This document shows, piece after piece, positions 48,156 to 59,000 of a stretch of 64,000 nucleotides of DNA. Source of the stretch: Brienomyrus brachyistius (lineage: Eukaryota; Chordata; Actinopteri; Osteoglossiformes; Mormyridae); the NCBI RefSeq assembly GCF_023856365.1, contig NC_064541.1:25894214-25958213 (forward strand), given 5' to 3'. Made by a program: the position numbers and the translations under genes. Within the stretch, counting starts at the first letter, position 1; every line of letters begins with the position of its first letter. The notes under the pieces are model-generated. The model saw nothing but the letters and a program-made list of their open reading frames with translations. It did not search any database and was not told where the DNA came from.

Positions 48156-50898
48156 ATGGACAGGGAGAGACGACACAGACGCCATGATTCGCCTCGGGAA
48201 ACGAAGATTAGAATCAAACAGGAGAAGCTGAGTCCGGCTAGGCCGCAGAGATCCCGCCGCTCGAGTTCGGGATCTAACAGAGGCAGCGCAAGTCCGGTGC
48301 CGCAGAGGAGACGAGCCAGCAAGTGGGTGTTAAATAACTTCAAGTCAATAGTAGTTTTATAAAATGTGATATAGACTAGTAGTGTCCTCCTTTTTTCCCT
48401 GTACTTATAAGTAGCTAGTTGGCGGTCTTCACACAACAAGGCTTCGTTACAGGTGATTTTTATAACCTATGTTTAGTAGGAATACGTATTCTTAATGTCA
48501 ATTGGAGAAAGTGAACTTATTTATATTCCTGGAACTGTCATGGACAATAATTTTTTTTCAGTCATTCAGGTATGTTGTTGCTTTGCTGACGCTTTAAACC
48601 ATTGTCCTGTTTGTGCTTTAAAATAAACGCACCAGTACCCTTCAGACTATTATGCCATTAGCCACTTCACCACCTGTTGCTGTCTTATTTAAATAAGACT
48701 GAGATTTTTTTTTTAAAAAAAAAACGTCTACTTTTAATAGTACTTTTTAGTAGTAATTTTAATTGTCAGGGATTCACTTGCATGTTTTTTTTTTTTTTTG
48801 CTGTTTGTTGGAATAGATCACCAGCCAGGAGGGGGGACAGGTCGTCAGGCCGAAGGGAGAGCCGTTCCCCGCGGCGTAAACGGAGCCGAAGCCCCCCACG
48901 CGGCAGTGATGTTAAAATAAAACGGGTAATTCGAGGAACTGAAAGATTGTATCACAAGCTGCAGTTTGTTGTCCGATGGCTAATAACCTGTTATCAGAGG
49001 AGCTGCTGCGGCTACAGATGCGTATAACGTTTCTTATAGTTGTGTCCATTCAAGCTCTGTAGAGCTTCTCCCCGCGGTCATCCAGACATTGAACTCTTTG
49101 CTGCCCCCTCCCCGCAGATTTGAAATCTACACTAATGCTGCGTTCTACTTACCTCAGCGATTGGAAGTTGGGACTGGGAACGACATCACAAGTCAGAAAG
49201 CCATTTAGCAATACCAATTACATGGCATTTTACACATACAAACACTACAGCACCATGTTCACAGATACGCTGTGTGCACGACTGATTTAATGAGTTATAA
49301 ATAAGACATTGGTGCTAATAAACAGTAAATAACCACAGTTTTCACTTATGATGAAGGGAGCAACCATGTTGAATTCTTAGGTTGGGGTTGCAGAGGATCT
49401 TCTGACTTTCTGAGTCAGAGTATCGACTTCAGGGGGGTGTTCCAGTTGAAATTTCTGACTCTCAAAAGGAACACACTATAACACTACCCCCATTTGCATC
49501 CTTTCTGCCACTGTTACCAGTATTATTTATCTGTGATATTTATTTACTTATACATGCCACTCTTGTTCTCTGCCACTTCAGTCATTGCTTGTTGCAAATA
49601 TTCCATCATTGCTTATATTTACTTTTTGTTGTTTTTTTTTTTTCTTTTTTCCTTCCTCTCTGCTCTTATCCTGTCTGGGCACATATGTAGGTCATGGGGA
49701 ACACTTATTTTTTGTCACCGTATGCATTGTGCTGAATATGGTTGGTGTGACAAGATGTTCCCACTTGACTCATTTTTCCAACATTGTATTTGTTTTGTAT
49801 GAATTAAGGTAGGTAGCACTGTTAAGAAGGAGCAGTTTTCTTTGCGCCTTTTGATGTAATAGTCCGTTTTCCCACGTTCCCTGTAGGAACGGGACAATCA
49901 CTGCGGCGAAAAGGACCGGAGGCGGCACAACCGCAGGGATGGGGAGGACGAGCGACGGGGGGGACGGGAGGCTGAGCGGTCACGACACAGGGAGCGAGGA
50001 GGGAGAGAGGGAACAGAACGGCAGAGGAACAGAGACGCGAAGGTTTTCCAGGAGCAGCAGGCTGAGCGGGAGCGGCACGATGAGCGGAGGAGGGAGCACC
50101 GACAGTGCATGGAGGCTGGAGGCCAGTCCGCTCCTGAAAGTCCCACCTTTGGCTCACAGGCGGACAGCGGGACCCCGGTGCCAGACAAAGAGAAACCCAA
50201 CTTTGAGCTCTCTGGTGCCCTCGTGGAAGATACCAACACCTTTAGGGGGGTGGTGATTAAATACAATGAACCCCCCGAGGCGCGCATACCCAAGCGGAGG
50301 TGGCGGCTGTACCCCTTCAAGAACGACGAGCCGCTGCCCGTCATGTACATCCACCGACAGAGCGCGTACCTGCTGGGGCGGCAGAGGAAGATCGCAGACA
50401 TCCCCATTGACCATCCCTCTTGCTCCAAACAGCATGCCGTGTTTCAGTACAGGTGAGCGATGGGGAAAGTTGCTGAAGTGTGACTGGATGCTCGCTTGTA
50501 TAATTCAGTGAAGGATAAAGGTAGATGGGGGGGGAAAAAACTAATCAAAACCAGTCAGGTTATTTATTCACGTATGAACAGGATGTGGGGATTCAGTCAG
50601 CCCTGACCAGTCGAGTGAATGTTTTGTGGCTAGGTTGGTGGAGTTCACGCGAGCAGATGGGACCACAGGAAGGAAGGTGAAGCCGTACATTATCGACCTG
50701 GGATCTGGCAACGGCACGTACCTGAATAACCAGCGTATCGAGGCGCAACGGTACTACGAGCTGAAGGAGAAGGACGTGCTGAAGTTCGGCTTCAGCAGCC
50801 GCGAGTACGTCCTGCTGCACGAGTTCTCTGACACGACCGAGGTGGACGAGAAGCGAGACGAGGAGGACGAGGGTCTGGACGAGGGTCTGGACGAGTGA
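48156..50898 (+). CDS. snip1: SNIP1, Smad nuclear-interacting protein 1 (FHA domain)
   Basis: Predicted 368-residue nuclear protein (human SNIP1 has 396), which restrains SMAD/p300 and NF-kB signalling and belongs to the spliceosome-associated RES-type assembly. Four coding exons: 48156-48322, 48817-48925, 49887-50452, 50634-50898. Residues 1-180 are Arg/Ser/Glu-rich and disordered, with an IKQE sumoylation-type motif near residue 23 that corresponds to the VKQE of human. From about 190, FELSGAL.EDTNTFRGVVIKY leads into the FHA domain (about 240-340), with LGR at 255-257, SCSKQH at 270-275 and GSGNGT at 304-309, the expected phosphothreonine-binding loops. The acidic tail ends DEGLDEGLDE, made by a 15-bp tandem duplication. 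The ATG at 48,156 has G at -3 and G at +4. An in-frame GTG at 48,147 is not needed. The gene is intact. Confidence 0.96.
50880..50895. repeat. Short in-frame tandem duplication at the snip1 C-terminus
   Basis: The unit ggtctggacgag/ggtctggacgag repeats within the last 30 coding bases and extends the acidic tail (EGLDEGLDE). It keeps frame and is likely neutral slippage. Confidence 0.6.
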
Positions 50899-51195
50899 GA
50901 TGGCGGCGATTGCGGGGAGACATGGGACTGCCTGAAGTTGGGTCTTCTCAAGGCCATTGCGGAAAATTGATCCAGAATCTGGTTAGGCATGGGGCATCGC
51001 GAGGACTCTGTTAGGGGGAAGAACTGATGTCCCTTACAGTACAGTTTTTTTTGTCCTTTTTAACTACTCAGGTCGTTGTATGTAAGTACGGTAGTTTGCT
51101 TATTGATGGCTGACTGGTGTACAGTGACAGTTATTGTCCCGTTCGCTTGAACGTTAAACCCTTTAAACCAGTAGATGAGCATCCGCACAGATGGT

Positions 51196-51201
51196 AATAA
51201 A
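51196..51201 (+). terminator. snip1 polyadenylation signal
   Basis: AATAAA about 300 bp after the snip1 stop codon. A distal AATAAA at about 51,680-51,685 could give a longer 3' UTR of about 800 bp. Confidence 0.6.
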
Positions 51202-52247
51202 ATATTTTTCCGAACCAAACTCTTGATTACGGGCTCTTTGAAGAGCCACCCGCATAAGTTACCGTGAATGCAGAAATGGCCGCTAACCCAGGAGTTCTCT
51301 CATCACCCACCCCCACCGAGATCACGGGGTCCTCACCATCGTTTATCGGTTTCATATGCGGCTGTGATATAAGAAGAAAGGTTTTTTTTTTTGTTTTTTT
51401 TTTTTTAAGAATAAAATAAAAATTTACTTCTCTTTTTGTAAACCTGTATGCAGAAATAACTGTTGGTTTATATAGTGCAATATGTTTGCAGCAGTTCATA
51501 TATTTTTCCCATTGTATAGGATATTCTGAGTTGGAAAAAAAATGGGTTCCTTTGAATCTTCAGGAATCACTGAATGGCTCCACAAGTTACTGGGTAATTT
51601 CATTTTCAAGTAATTTTTATGGTTTTGAACACCTGAAGTTTAAGTATATATTTGGTTTTTTTAAAATATTTCTTTTGTAAATAAAGATTGTTGTTAATCT
51701 GGGTTATTTAAGTTATTTAATCCTCAGTGGAATCAAAATGGTGTTTGTTTTCAGTCTAACAGTGTACGGTAATGTCCTGTTCTCATTGGTTAGAAACCAC
51801 AGTGAATCTTAAGTAGTTGTGGAAGATAAGTTTGGGTATTTAAAGTCCTATTGGGTTGCACTAGTTTAACGATAACCTGCAAAAAGTACTGGCGCTTGTA
51901 AATAAGGTAATACGGTATAAGTAAAGAGGTAAGTAAATTCAAGTAGTATTTTCCTATACAACTACATTTTCAAAAATGTTGGTACGCTGTACAATATGTA
52001 AAGGCAGAATGCAATGATTTGCTAATCATATACCCGTATTTAGTTCAAAACAGAACAGAGACATTAAATGTTGAAACTGAACAATTTCATTGTTTTATGA
52101 CAAATATATGTTCTGTTTGAATTTCATGCCAGCAACATATTTCAAAGAAGCTGAGATGGGCAACAAAAGACTTAGAAAAATTGTGTAATGCTAAAGCAAA
52201 ACATTTCACTCCTGATTAGGTTAATAGGCAACGGGTCAGTAAGACGG

Positions 52248-52445
52248 TTGTAGGGCAGCATGTGTCTCAGTGGGTTGAGCCTCTGTGCCTGTGATTAGAA
52301 TATCTCTGAGCACGGCCCTTAACCCCCCCAGCTCCCTGGGTGCCGCTATAGGTGGTGGCCCTTCACAGCCAGTTTGCTCTCACATATACAGTGATTAAGC
52401 CGGGGGAGTAACAACGATCCCCATCGGAATCAGTTGTTTTTATTA
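52248..52445 (+). mobile_element. tRNA-derived SINE inserted in the Tc1/mariner element
   Basis: The head gtgtctcagtgggttgagcc (A-box region) is followed by tgtgattagaatatct, a decayed B box, then cacggcccttaacccccc and a short tail with a T-rich end. Tc1 sequence stops just before it and resumes just after it at about 52,455, so the SINE arrived later than the DNA transposon. Confidence 0.7.
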
Positions 52446-52560
52446 TTAAACAAGCCTCCCAGAGAGGCATTGTCTCTGCAAGATGGGGAGGTTCACTCTG
52501 TGAAAGACTGCATGGGCAAATAGTGCAACAATTTAGGAATAATGTTCCTCGATAATCAGA

Positions 52561-53890
52561 ACCGTCGGAGAGCTGGGGCGTCCCTTGGGTCCCAGTTCGA
52601 GGCGGCCCATCCGGGTAGGCGTGTGGAACCTCTTGTCTCTCTGGCAAGATGCCCATCTTTCTCTGCTCTCAGGGGAGCTTCCTAAGCGTGCCGGTGCTGG
52701 CACTGGGAGGTGCGCAGACTAGGGAGTGGCCAGATCTCTGTAGGTGGGTATACCTACTTTTCATCTGGTCGCTCTGATGGCTGCCATACTAAGGGAGTAG
52801 CTGCTGCTGTAGTGGATTGGCTCCTCCCAATGCTGTCTGATGTCACTCCTTTCAATGAGTGTATTATGAGACTGAGGCTAAGGCACTCGGGCATCCTGTG
52901 TGTTGTCCCAGTGTATGCTCTGACCACAGTGAGTGATGTCTTGTTGAGGGAGACATTTTACTTACACGAGGTGACACTCCTTTGGTCATGGGTGACTTCA
53001 ATGCGACCACAGGTACTGACAGGGCAGACTATGAGGACTGTTTCCATGGGTCTGGAGGCCCGGGTGAGTGTAGCTCCATGTTGCTTGACTTTGCGAAAGG
53101 TCCGGGGCTGTGGGTCGCTGGATCTGAGTTCCAATGTTCTGAGTCATGTCGTTGAACTTGGTACTCCAATACTGGTGATGCGGTGAAGAAGATCGATCAC
53201 ATGAGGGCAGATGAGGAGGCATTTGCTAGATGATTCCGTGAGCAGGTGACACATCATCTGGCGTCTAGTGACCCACATCCTGCTTACATAGGAATCGAAG
53301 CATTATGTACAACAACAAATTTATATTTATATAGCGCATTATCACAACATTACATTGTCTCAAAGCGCTTTACAGCATCCGCACCCAAAGCCCCCAGTGA
53401 GCAAGCCAAAGGCGACAGTGGCAAGGAAAAACTCCCAAGAAGGAAGAAACCTTGGGAGGGACCAGACTCAAAGGGGGAGCCCATCCTCCAGGGGCCGGCA
53501 GGGAGAGTCAAATAAGAGTCTGGTCCCTCCCAAGGTTTCTTCCTTCTTGGGAGTTTTTCCTTGCCACTGTCGCCTTTGCCGACAGATACATCTGAATCTG
53601 TTCGTCGGAGACTTGTAGTCAGGGTGATGAAACATCCTTACCGATGACACCGCAGTTGTGACTCACTACTTTGAGCAGCTGTTTAAAGCTGACCCTCCAT
53701 CTAGGATGCTGGACATCTCTGGCTCCACGGTTCTCGAGGCTGATCCTCCAATCAACTGTGAACCACCCAGTCTCACTGAGATTGCACAGGTGGTGAATCA
53801 GCTGGGGGCAGAGGAGGCCACAGGGATCTGTGGTATCCGGGGTGATCTTCTCCAGGCTGGTGGTAAGGCTGTCCTCCTGGCATTGAAGGC
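52561..53890 (+). mobile_element. RTE-type LINE fragment inserted in the Tc1/mariner element
   Basis: Plus-strand frames show the endonuclease part of an RTE-clade retrotransposon of fish: GGYTYFSSGRSDG, then MRLRLRHSGIL, then VMGDFNATTGTD (the catalytic GDFN motif) and FDFAKG-like and WYSNTGD.VKKIDH-like segments. Further on come HHLASSDPHPAYIGIEAL and, after the 53.3-53.6 kb insertion, YFEQLFKADPPSRMLDISG...EADPPINCEPPSLTEI near the start of the reverse transcriptase. Several frameshifts and stops make it dead. It is truncated at the 3' side, where the Tc1 sequence resumes. Confidence 0.8.
53286..53595. repeat. Foldback repeat with a perfect 63-bp inverted repeat
   Basis: The arms 53,407-53,469 and 53,516-53,578 are exact reverse complements over 63 bp, with a 46-bp loop. 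The left part (tttatatttatatagcgca ... caaagcgctttaca) is a common fish interspersed-repeat start, and the ggaaaaactcccaagaagga core is also familiar from teleost repeats. It interrupts the RTE fragment, which reads through before and after it, so it is the youngest layer of this nest. Confidence 0.9.
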
Positions 53891-54814
53891 AATCTGGAGA
53901 AATCTTTGAATGCAAAAGACAAGGCCAAAAAACAATTCTGGATTGCCATGATGTTTGGGTCCTCGGGTGGCACTGCATTGAAAACGAACACGATTCCATA
54001 GTGATAATCACCACACGTGCTCAGAAATACTTCAGAAAACCATTGTCTGTGAGCACAGTTCATCACTGCATCCACAAATGCAGGAGGAAACACGTAAACA
54101 TGACACAGAAATGCCGCTGACTGCTCCGGACCCAAGCATATTTAAGATGGACTGAGGAAAAATGGAAAACTGCCCTGTGGTTTGACAAATCAAAAATTTC
54201 AAAATTCTTTTTTTGAAAATTATGGAAGCTCCATTCTCCAGACTAAAGAGAAGAGGGACCACCCAGCTATTCTATTAGCAGACAGTTCAAAAGCCCTGGC
54301 ACTAGTTTTTCAAAGAAGGCCTTGTATATTTCAGCAAGATGCATTCTGCATTCTGCTCATTTTACAACAGTATGGCTCCGTAGCAGAAGAGTCCTGGTAC
54401 TAGATTGGCCTGCCTGCAGTCCAGACCTGTCACCCACTGAAAACATTTTGCACATCATGAAACAAAAAATATGACAAAAGAGACCCCAAAATGTTGGGTA
54501 GTTGAAATTCTGTATCAAGCACGAAAGGCACAACATTTCACTTTCAAAACTTGTGTTATTAAAAGAAGAGGTATTGCAACACAGTGGCATTCCCCTCTCT
54601 CAATTTTTTTGAAATGTGCTGCTGTTGTCACATTCAAATTGAGCTTGTATTTATCATAAAACAACAAAATTTCTGTTTCAGCATTTTACGTTGCCTTTGT
54701 TCTATTTTCAGTTAAATATAGGTTTATATGATTTGTTAATCATTGCATTCTGTGTCTATTTATGTTTTACACATCTTCACAACAATATGACACATTCTAA
54801 AAATGTTCAACCTC

Positions 54815-55780
54815 ACCCTTAACATTCAGTTCAAGTGTTTCCACACTAGTTAAAGTAAATCACCTGGCAATCTTAACCAGTTATACAAAATGGTTATTGC
54901 CCAAAATAGCTTAGCTGCCTTAGTGCTGTAACACTCGGAAGCTGTAGTCATCTGAGTCTCTATAGAGCTGGAATAAACCGGTCATGGAAAGAGCTTTTGA
55001 AGGAACCATGAAGGATTGGAGTATCACCGATCTTAGTTGTTTATCCCAGTGACTCAGACCTTTTAATAGCAGCATGAGTAGTTGAGTAATTTCAGGGGGT
55101 TTATAGCTGTCTCCGACCTGTATGTTGAGTTTGTGTCTTCTTTCCAAATTAAGGTCCTTCAACTTCAAAAAACATGAATTTGAACTGACGTCGCTGAATT
55201 CCCTACAGTGCGCGTCCCTCTGCGATCCCGTATTGGATAACCATCTGAAAGGCGGATGCGTGTCTTCGCTGGAATCCTACTTATCTTGTAGGATATGGCG
55301 TCAAGCAGCCACTGGGGGACACTAGTGTCAAAATTTACATATTCTTGCGTAAAACTGATAAGAAAAGTTTGGAAAGTTAAACGCCGCAGTATAAATGAGA
55401 AAAAAAGGCATGATTCCTCTCTCTATGCAAATTTGGGCGTGGACCTGTAAGTTGGTCCCACATGTAAATCATGTTCTTCCCTCCGAAGTTTGCTGTTACA
55501 TTTTTGCGACCGTTTATTCCCAAAGCGCACGATTTTATAAATGGTACAAATGGAAAGCCTACTTAATATCATAAAACCAGATCGATAACTTTGTAAATAC
55601 TTTTTTTTTATCACTGGCCGATGGTGATTAGGCAAGCAGAATTGGTTTAAGGGTTTCATATATATTTCCGTCGTACGTGTTCTTGAAATAAAATAACTAA
55701 AAAATAAATATCGCTTTGTGTCTTGGTGATATTACATTTCTAAAACATTACTTGGTGTTGCCGAGTTGAACAACAGAGCT
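54815..55780. other. Intergenic sequence between the transposon nest and map3k6
   Basis: No gene, repeat family or regulatory site could be identified. ORFs are short and domain-free. Confidence 0.45.
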
Positions 55781-56005
55781 GTCCCAGGCGCATTTTGCGG
55801 AGGTGGGAAAGGTGTGTTTTGAGGCGGCATGCAGATGTCGCACGGAGCTCAGAGGCGGTCCGCGGGGGCGCGCCTCCCTTGACGTACTCGGAACGCTAGC
55901 TTAGGAATCTGGGATAACATGGTCAAGCACGGAAGGTGATCAGTTTGTACACGACTCTTTAGGTTTCATTTGTGTGGGCAGGTAGCTGTACGACACGATG
56001 TGAGA
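55780..56005 (+). promoter_or_regulatory. map3k6 promoter and 5' UTR region
   Basis: A CpG-rich block with ggtccgcgggggcgcgcctc at about 55,857-55,876 and a CRE-like TGACGTA at about 55,880-55,886 precedes the start codon by about 120 bp. The CpG richness continues into exon 1. No TATA box is evident, and the start site is not mapped. Confidence 0.55.
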
Positions 56006-59000
56006 ATGGCCACGACGGACCGCGGAAAAAGGGAGCCCGCGTTGCCGGCTGGAAGCATGTGGCAGGACCCAAAGGCGGTGGACATATCCAACAAGGACAT
56101 GATCGTCGCCTCCACACACAGCCGGACCAGAAATGTGACCGTCGTCTACGTTATCCCCCGTGCGTCTTTGCCCGAGAGCGATGAGGACGTAGCGCTGGCA
56201 TGCTTGCAGAAAGCCTGCGAAGAAGTGCACGCTTCCTTGAAAAGTGTCCCTTTGGATAAAGTTGTGCTGAGCATTCCGGATGTCCTGGACACCTTCTACA
56301 ACTCAGGCAAGTCCGGGCAGGGAGCCCATATCTAGGCAGAAGGTCTTGTAATCTAAGAAGACTGTAAGCACACACGCGTCACATTGCAGCTAATTTAAGT
56401 ATGCAAATATCTCTAATTCTAATTCTCGCCTTGACGTGATCCAGGGTAACGATCGGGTTGGTAATGGTTTGGTTTTCGCACTTCAGACGTGGCCGTGGTG
56501 GAGATGAGCGACTCGTCCTGTCAGCAGTCTCTCTTCTACCACCTGGGCGTGAGGGAGAGCTTCCAAATGAGCAACAACGTCATCCTGTACTGCAGCGAAC
56601 AGGGCGGCGATCTGCTCACTCTAAGGGTACAGATCTGATGTATTCAGACACCTGAAAACTTTCCATGCATTTCTTAACCTCTCTCATCATTGATTCCTTC
56701 TGCTATCTTCGGTGTTTGCGATAAGCTGTTTCATCTTTGCACTTTCGGTTGACTGAATAGCAGATTCTTGCTTCGTGGAAGATGATGTGTAGACGATGTT
56801 CGGATCTATAAGCAGGATGTGACTTTTAAAGTCGCGTGCGGAGTTAAAACAATGCCGAATGAAGTCATCGCCTATTCTTTAACACTTATATGTTTACTGT
56901 GTTGACTGTGTAGAATTCTGGGTGACTGTCTTGGGTGGAGTAGCAAACAGAAACGAAGAGAACAATAAACTCTACTGTGTAGAAATCTTAGGTTGCCAGA
57001 GATGTGGTGTTTAATTGATCTTCATTTTGCTGTGGGTGTAAAACATTATCCACCCCCCTTGTCCTATGGTCATGCATGGAGCAAAACATTATCTGCTTGT
57101 AAAACATAATCAGCTGATTATCCCTGTTTTGGTTTTAACTAGTTTTCCCTCTGATTTGTTGTTACTGGAGCCATGTTTTGACAGCTATGTGTGGGCGTCG
57201 TCTTGCAGGAAGGATGCGGGACCTACACCTTCATCCAGTACCTGGTGTCACCCCAAGGCAAGGCGTTCACCTGTGAGGCTGGCACAGCAGCGGGCATCAA
57301 GGAGCTGCTGATCCCGAGGATCAAGCTGGAGCCCTTGCTCACCCCACTGGTGGAGAAGTTCATTCACCTCTTGGAGAACGTGCAGATCCACCACAGGTGG
57401 GTCCAGTCCTGAAACCCCCTTCGACGCTGCTTCAGCGGGGCTGACCTCCCCCTGCACCCCTACCACCAGTGGGTGGCAGGGACGGATTACAGACCGGGCC
57501 AGCGGGGCTGCTGCCCAGGGGCCCTTGGGGTGCAGGGGGCCCGTGGGGCCCCTATCCTAAAACAATTTGCAACGCTTATCAACAATGTATTTTCGTTTGT
57601 CTATTTTAGAGGGCCTACATTCTTTGATCCTCTGCCTACAAGGGCCCCTGACCCTATAGGGAGGGCGTTTGGCTGCCAAGGGCCCTTGAATTGTGGTGGT
57701 GGTGGTTGTGGTGGTGGTGGTGGTTGTGGTGGGGGGGGGCCCTCGTGAACGTTTTGCCCAGGGGCCCACACAACCCATAATCCGTCCCTGGTGGGTGGAG
57801 GGGGGAAGTGGTTAGGTGGTTAGGTTAAGTGATTAGCTTGACGCTAGAACATCTCATCCTATCCCGCAGCGAGTACTCTCAGGAGAAGATCCGGCAGGAG
57901 ATCCGGACGGTCCGTGAGCGGTTCAGTGGCCCCGAACTGAGCCACGAACTGGGCCAGATCCAGAAGCGATTGGACACGATGGAGCAGCTTAGCCCAGACA
58001 TCATCATGAACCTGCTGCTGTGTTACCGTGACATCCAGGTGAGGGGGTGCTCCACGCTGCTGAGCCACCAGTAACAACAAAAGTGAGGAAACTAGGGGGG
58101 ATATCCCCTCAAAGAAACGGTTGGCGGGTGGAGGTATCCCAACATGAGTTTTGCTTTCGTTTTCTGTATCGCCTGAGAGAATATTGACGTATCACATCCA
58201 TCCAGGCAGTAACCTGAACCTCCCTTGTTCGTATGGCACGCCGTGCCTCTCTGTTGTATACCTGACTCATCAGTCATGCAGCCTGACATGCACAACATCT
58301 ATTCCAGGACTACGGAGGCGTCATCAACCTGGTGGAGACCCTGATGCAGCTCCCCACCTGTGTAGTGGCCACGCAGCAGAACATCAAGTTCCATTATATT
58401 TTTGCACTGAACAGGTACCTGCTCCCGAATTTTGCCGGCATCCTATAATACGGCCCACGGAATCCAGTCAACAGACTCGGCCCCGTCCAATGAGAGCCAT
58501 CAGAGTGTTGACGATTCACCAACAATTCAGACTGGTGCCTCGTCAAGTTAATTCAGTGTTTCTCAATTGCTGTGTAATTATGTTATTATGAATTGGTTTC
58601 TGTTTATACATTCTTACTAGTATTACAGTGGATGGAATGTCACTCAGCATACCCAAAGTGTTAATCTGCAGGCAGTCTGCGGTGATTAATGAATCTGGGT
58701 CACCAAATTGGTTTGGTGTTTTTTTGCTATTTTGTTTTTTTTTTTTTTGCTGCGAGCAGGAGGAACGCCTCAGGTGACCGCGACAAGGCCTTGTCCATCA
58801 TCATCCCCATAGTGGAGTCCGGGGATCGGGTGCCGTCGGACGTCTACTGCCTCTGCGGCCGCATCTACAAGGACATCTTCTTGAGCTCTAACCTCAGCGA
58901 CTCGCAGGCGCGAGACCAGGCCTGCTACTGGTGAGAAGGGCGAGCAGAGCCCAAGCTAAGACCCCACTGAAATAAATTCCTTAAGGGTTACGGTAACACT

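Larger units (their letters stand above)
51966..54810 (+). mobile_element. Broken Tc1/mariner-type transposon, host of nested insertions
   Basis: The ends are diverged inverted copies: aatgcaatgatttgctaatc near 52,010 faces gatttgttaatcattgcatt near 54,737. Plus-strand transposase fragments survive in three blocks: 52,450-52,560 (start of the ORF, gatggggaggttcactctgt), 53,890-54,060, and 54,060-54,640. The last reads LRWTEEKWKTALWFDKSKIS and then RPCIFQQDAF and WPACSPDLSPTENI-like segments of the DDE catalytic domain. Stops and frameshifts break it, and two insertions split it, so it is inactive. It occupies most of the interval between snip1 and map3k6. Confidence 0.85.

Noticed and set aside
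55970..56005. N-terminal extension of map3k6 upstream of 56,006
   Set aside because: The frame is open but contains no ATG; the ATG at 56,006 has a strong context and matches the expected start of the family.
57473..57778. Gly-rich ORF and poly-Thr ORF in map3k6 intron 3
   Set aside because: They are translations of the hAT element and its GGT-rich tract.
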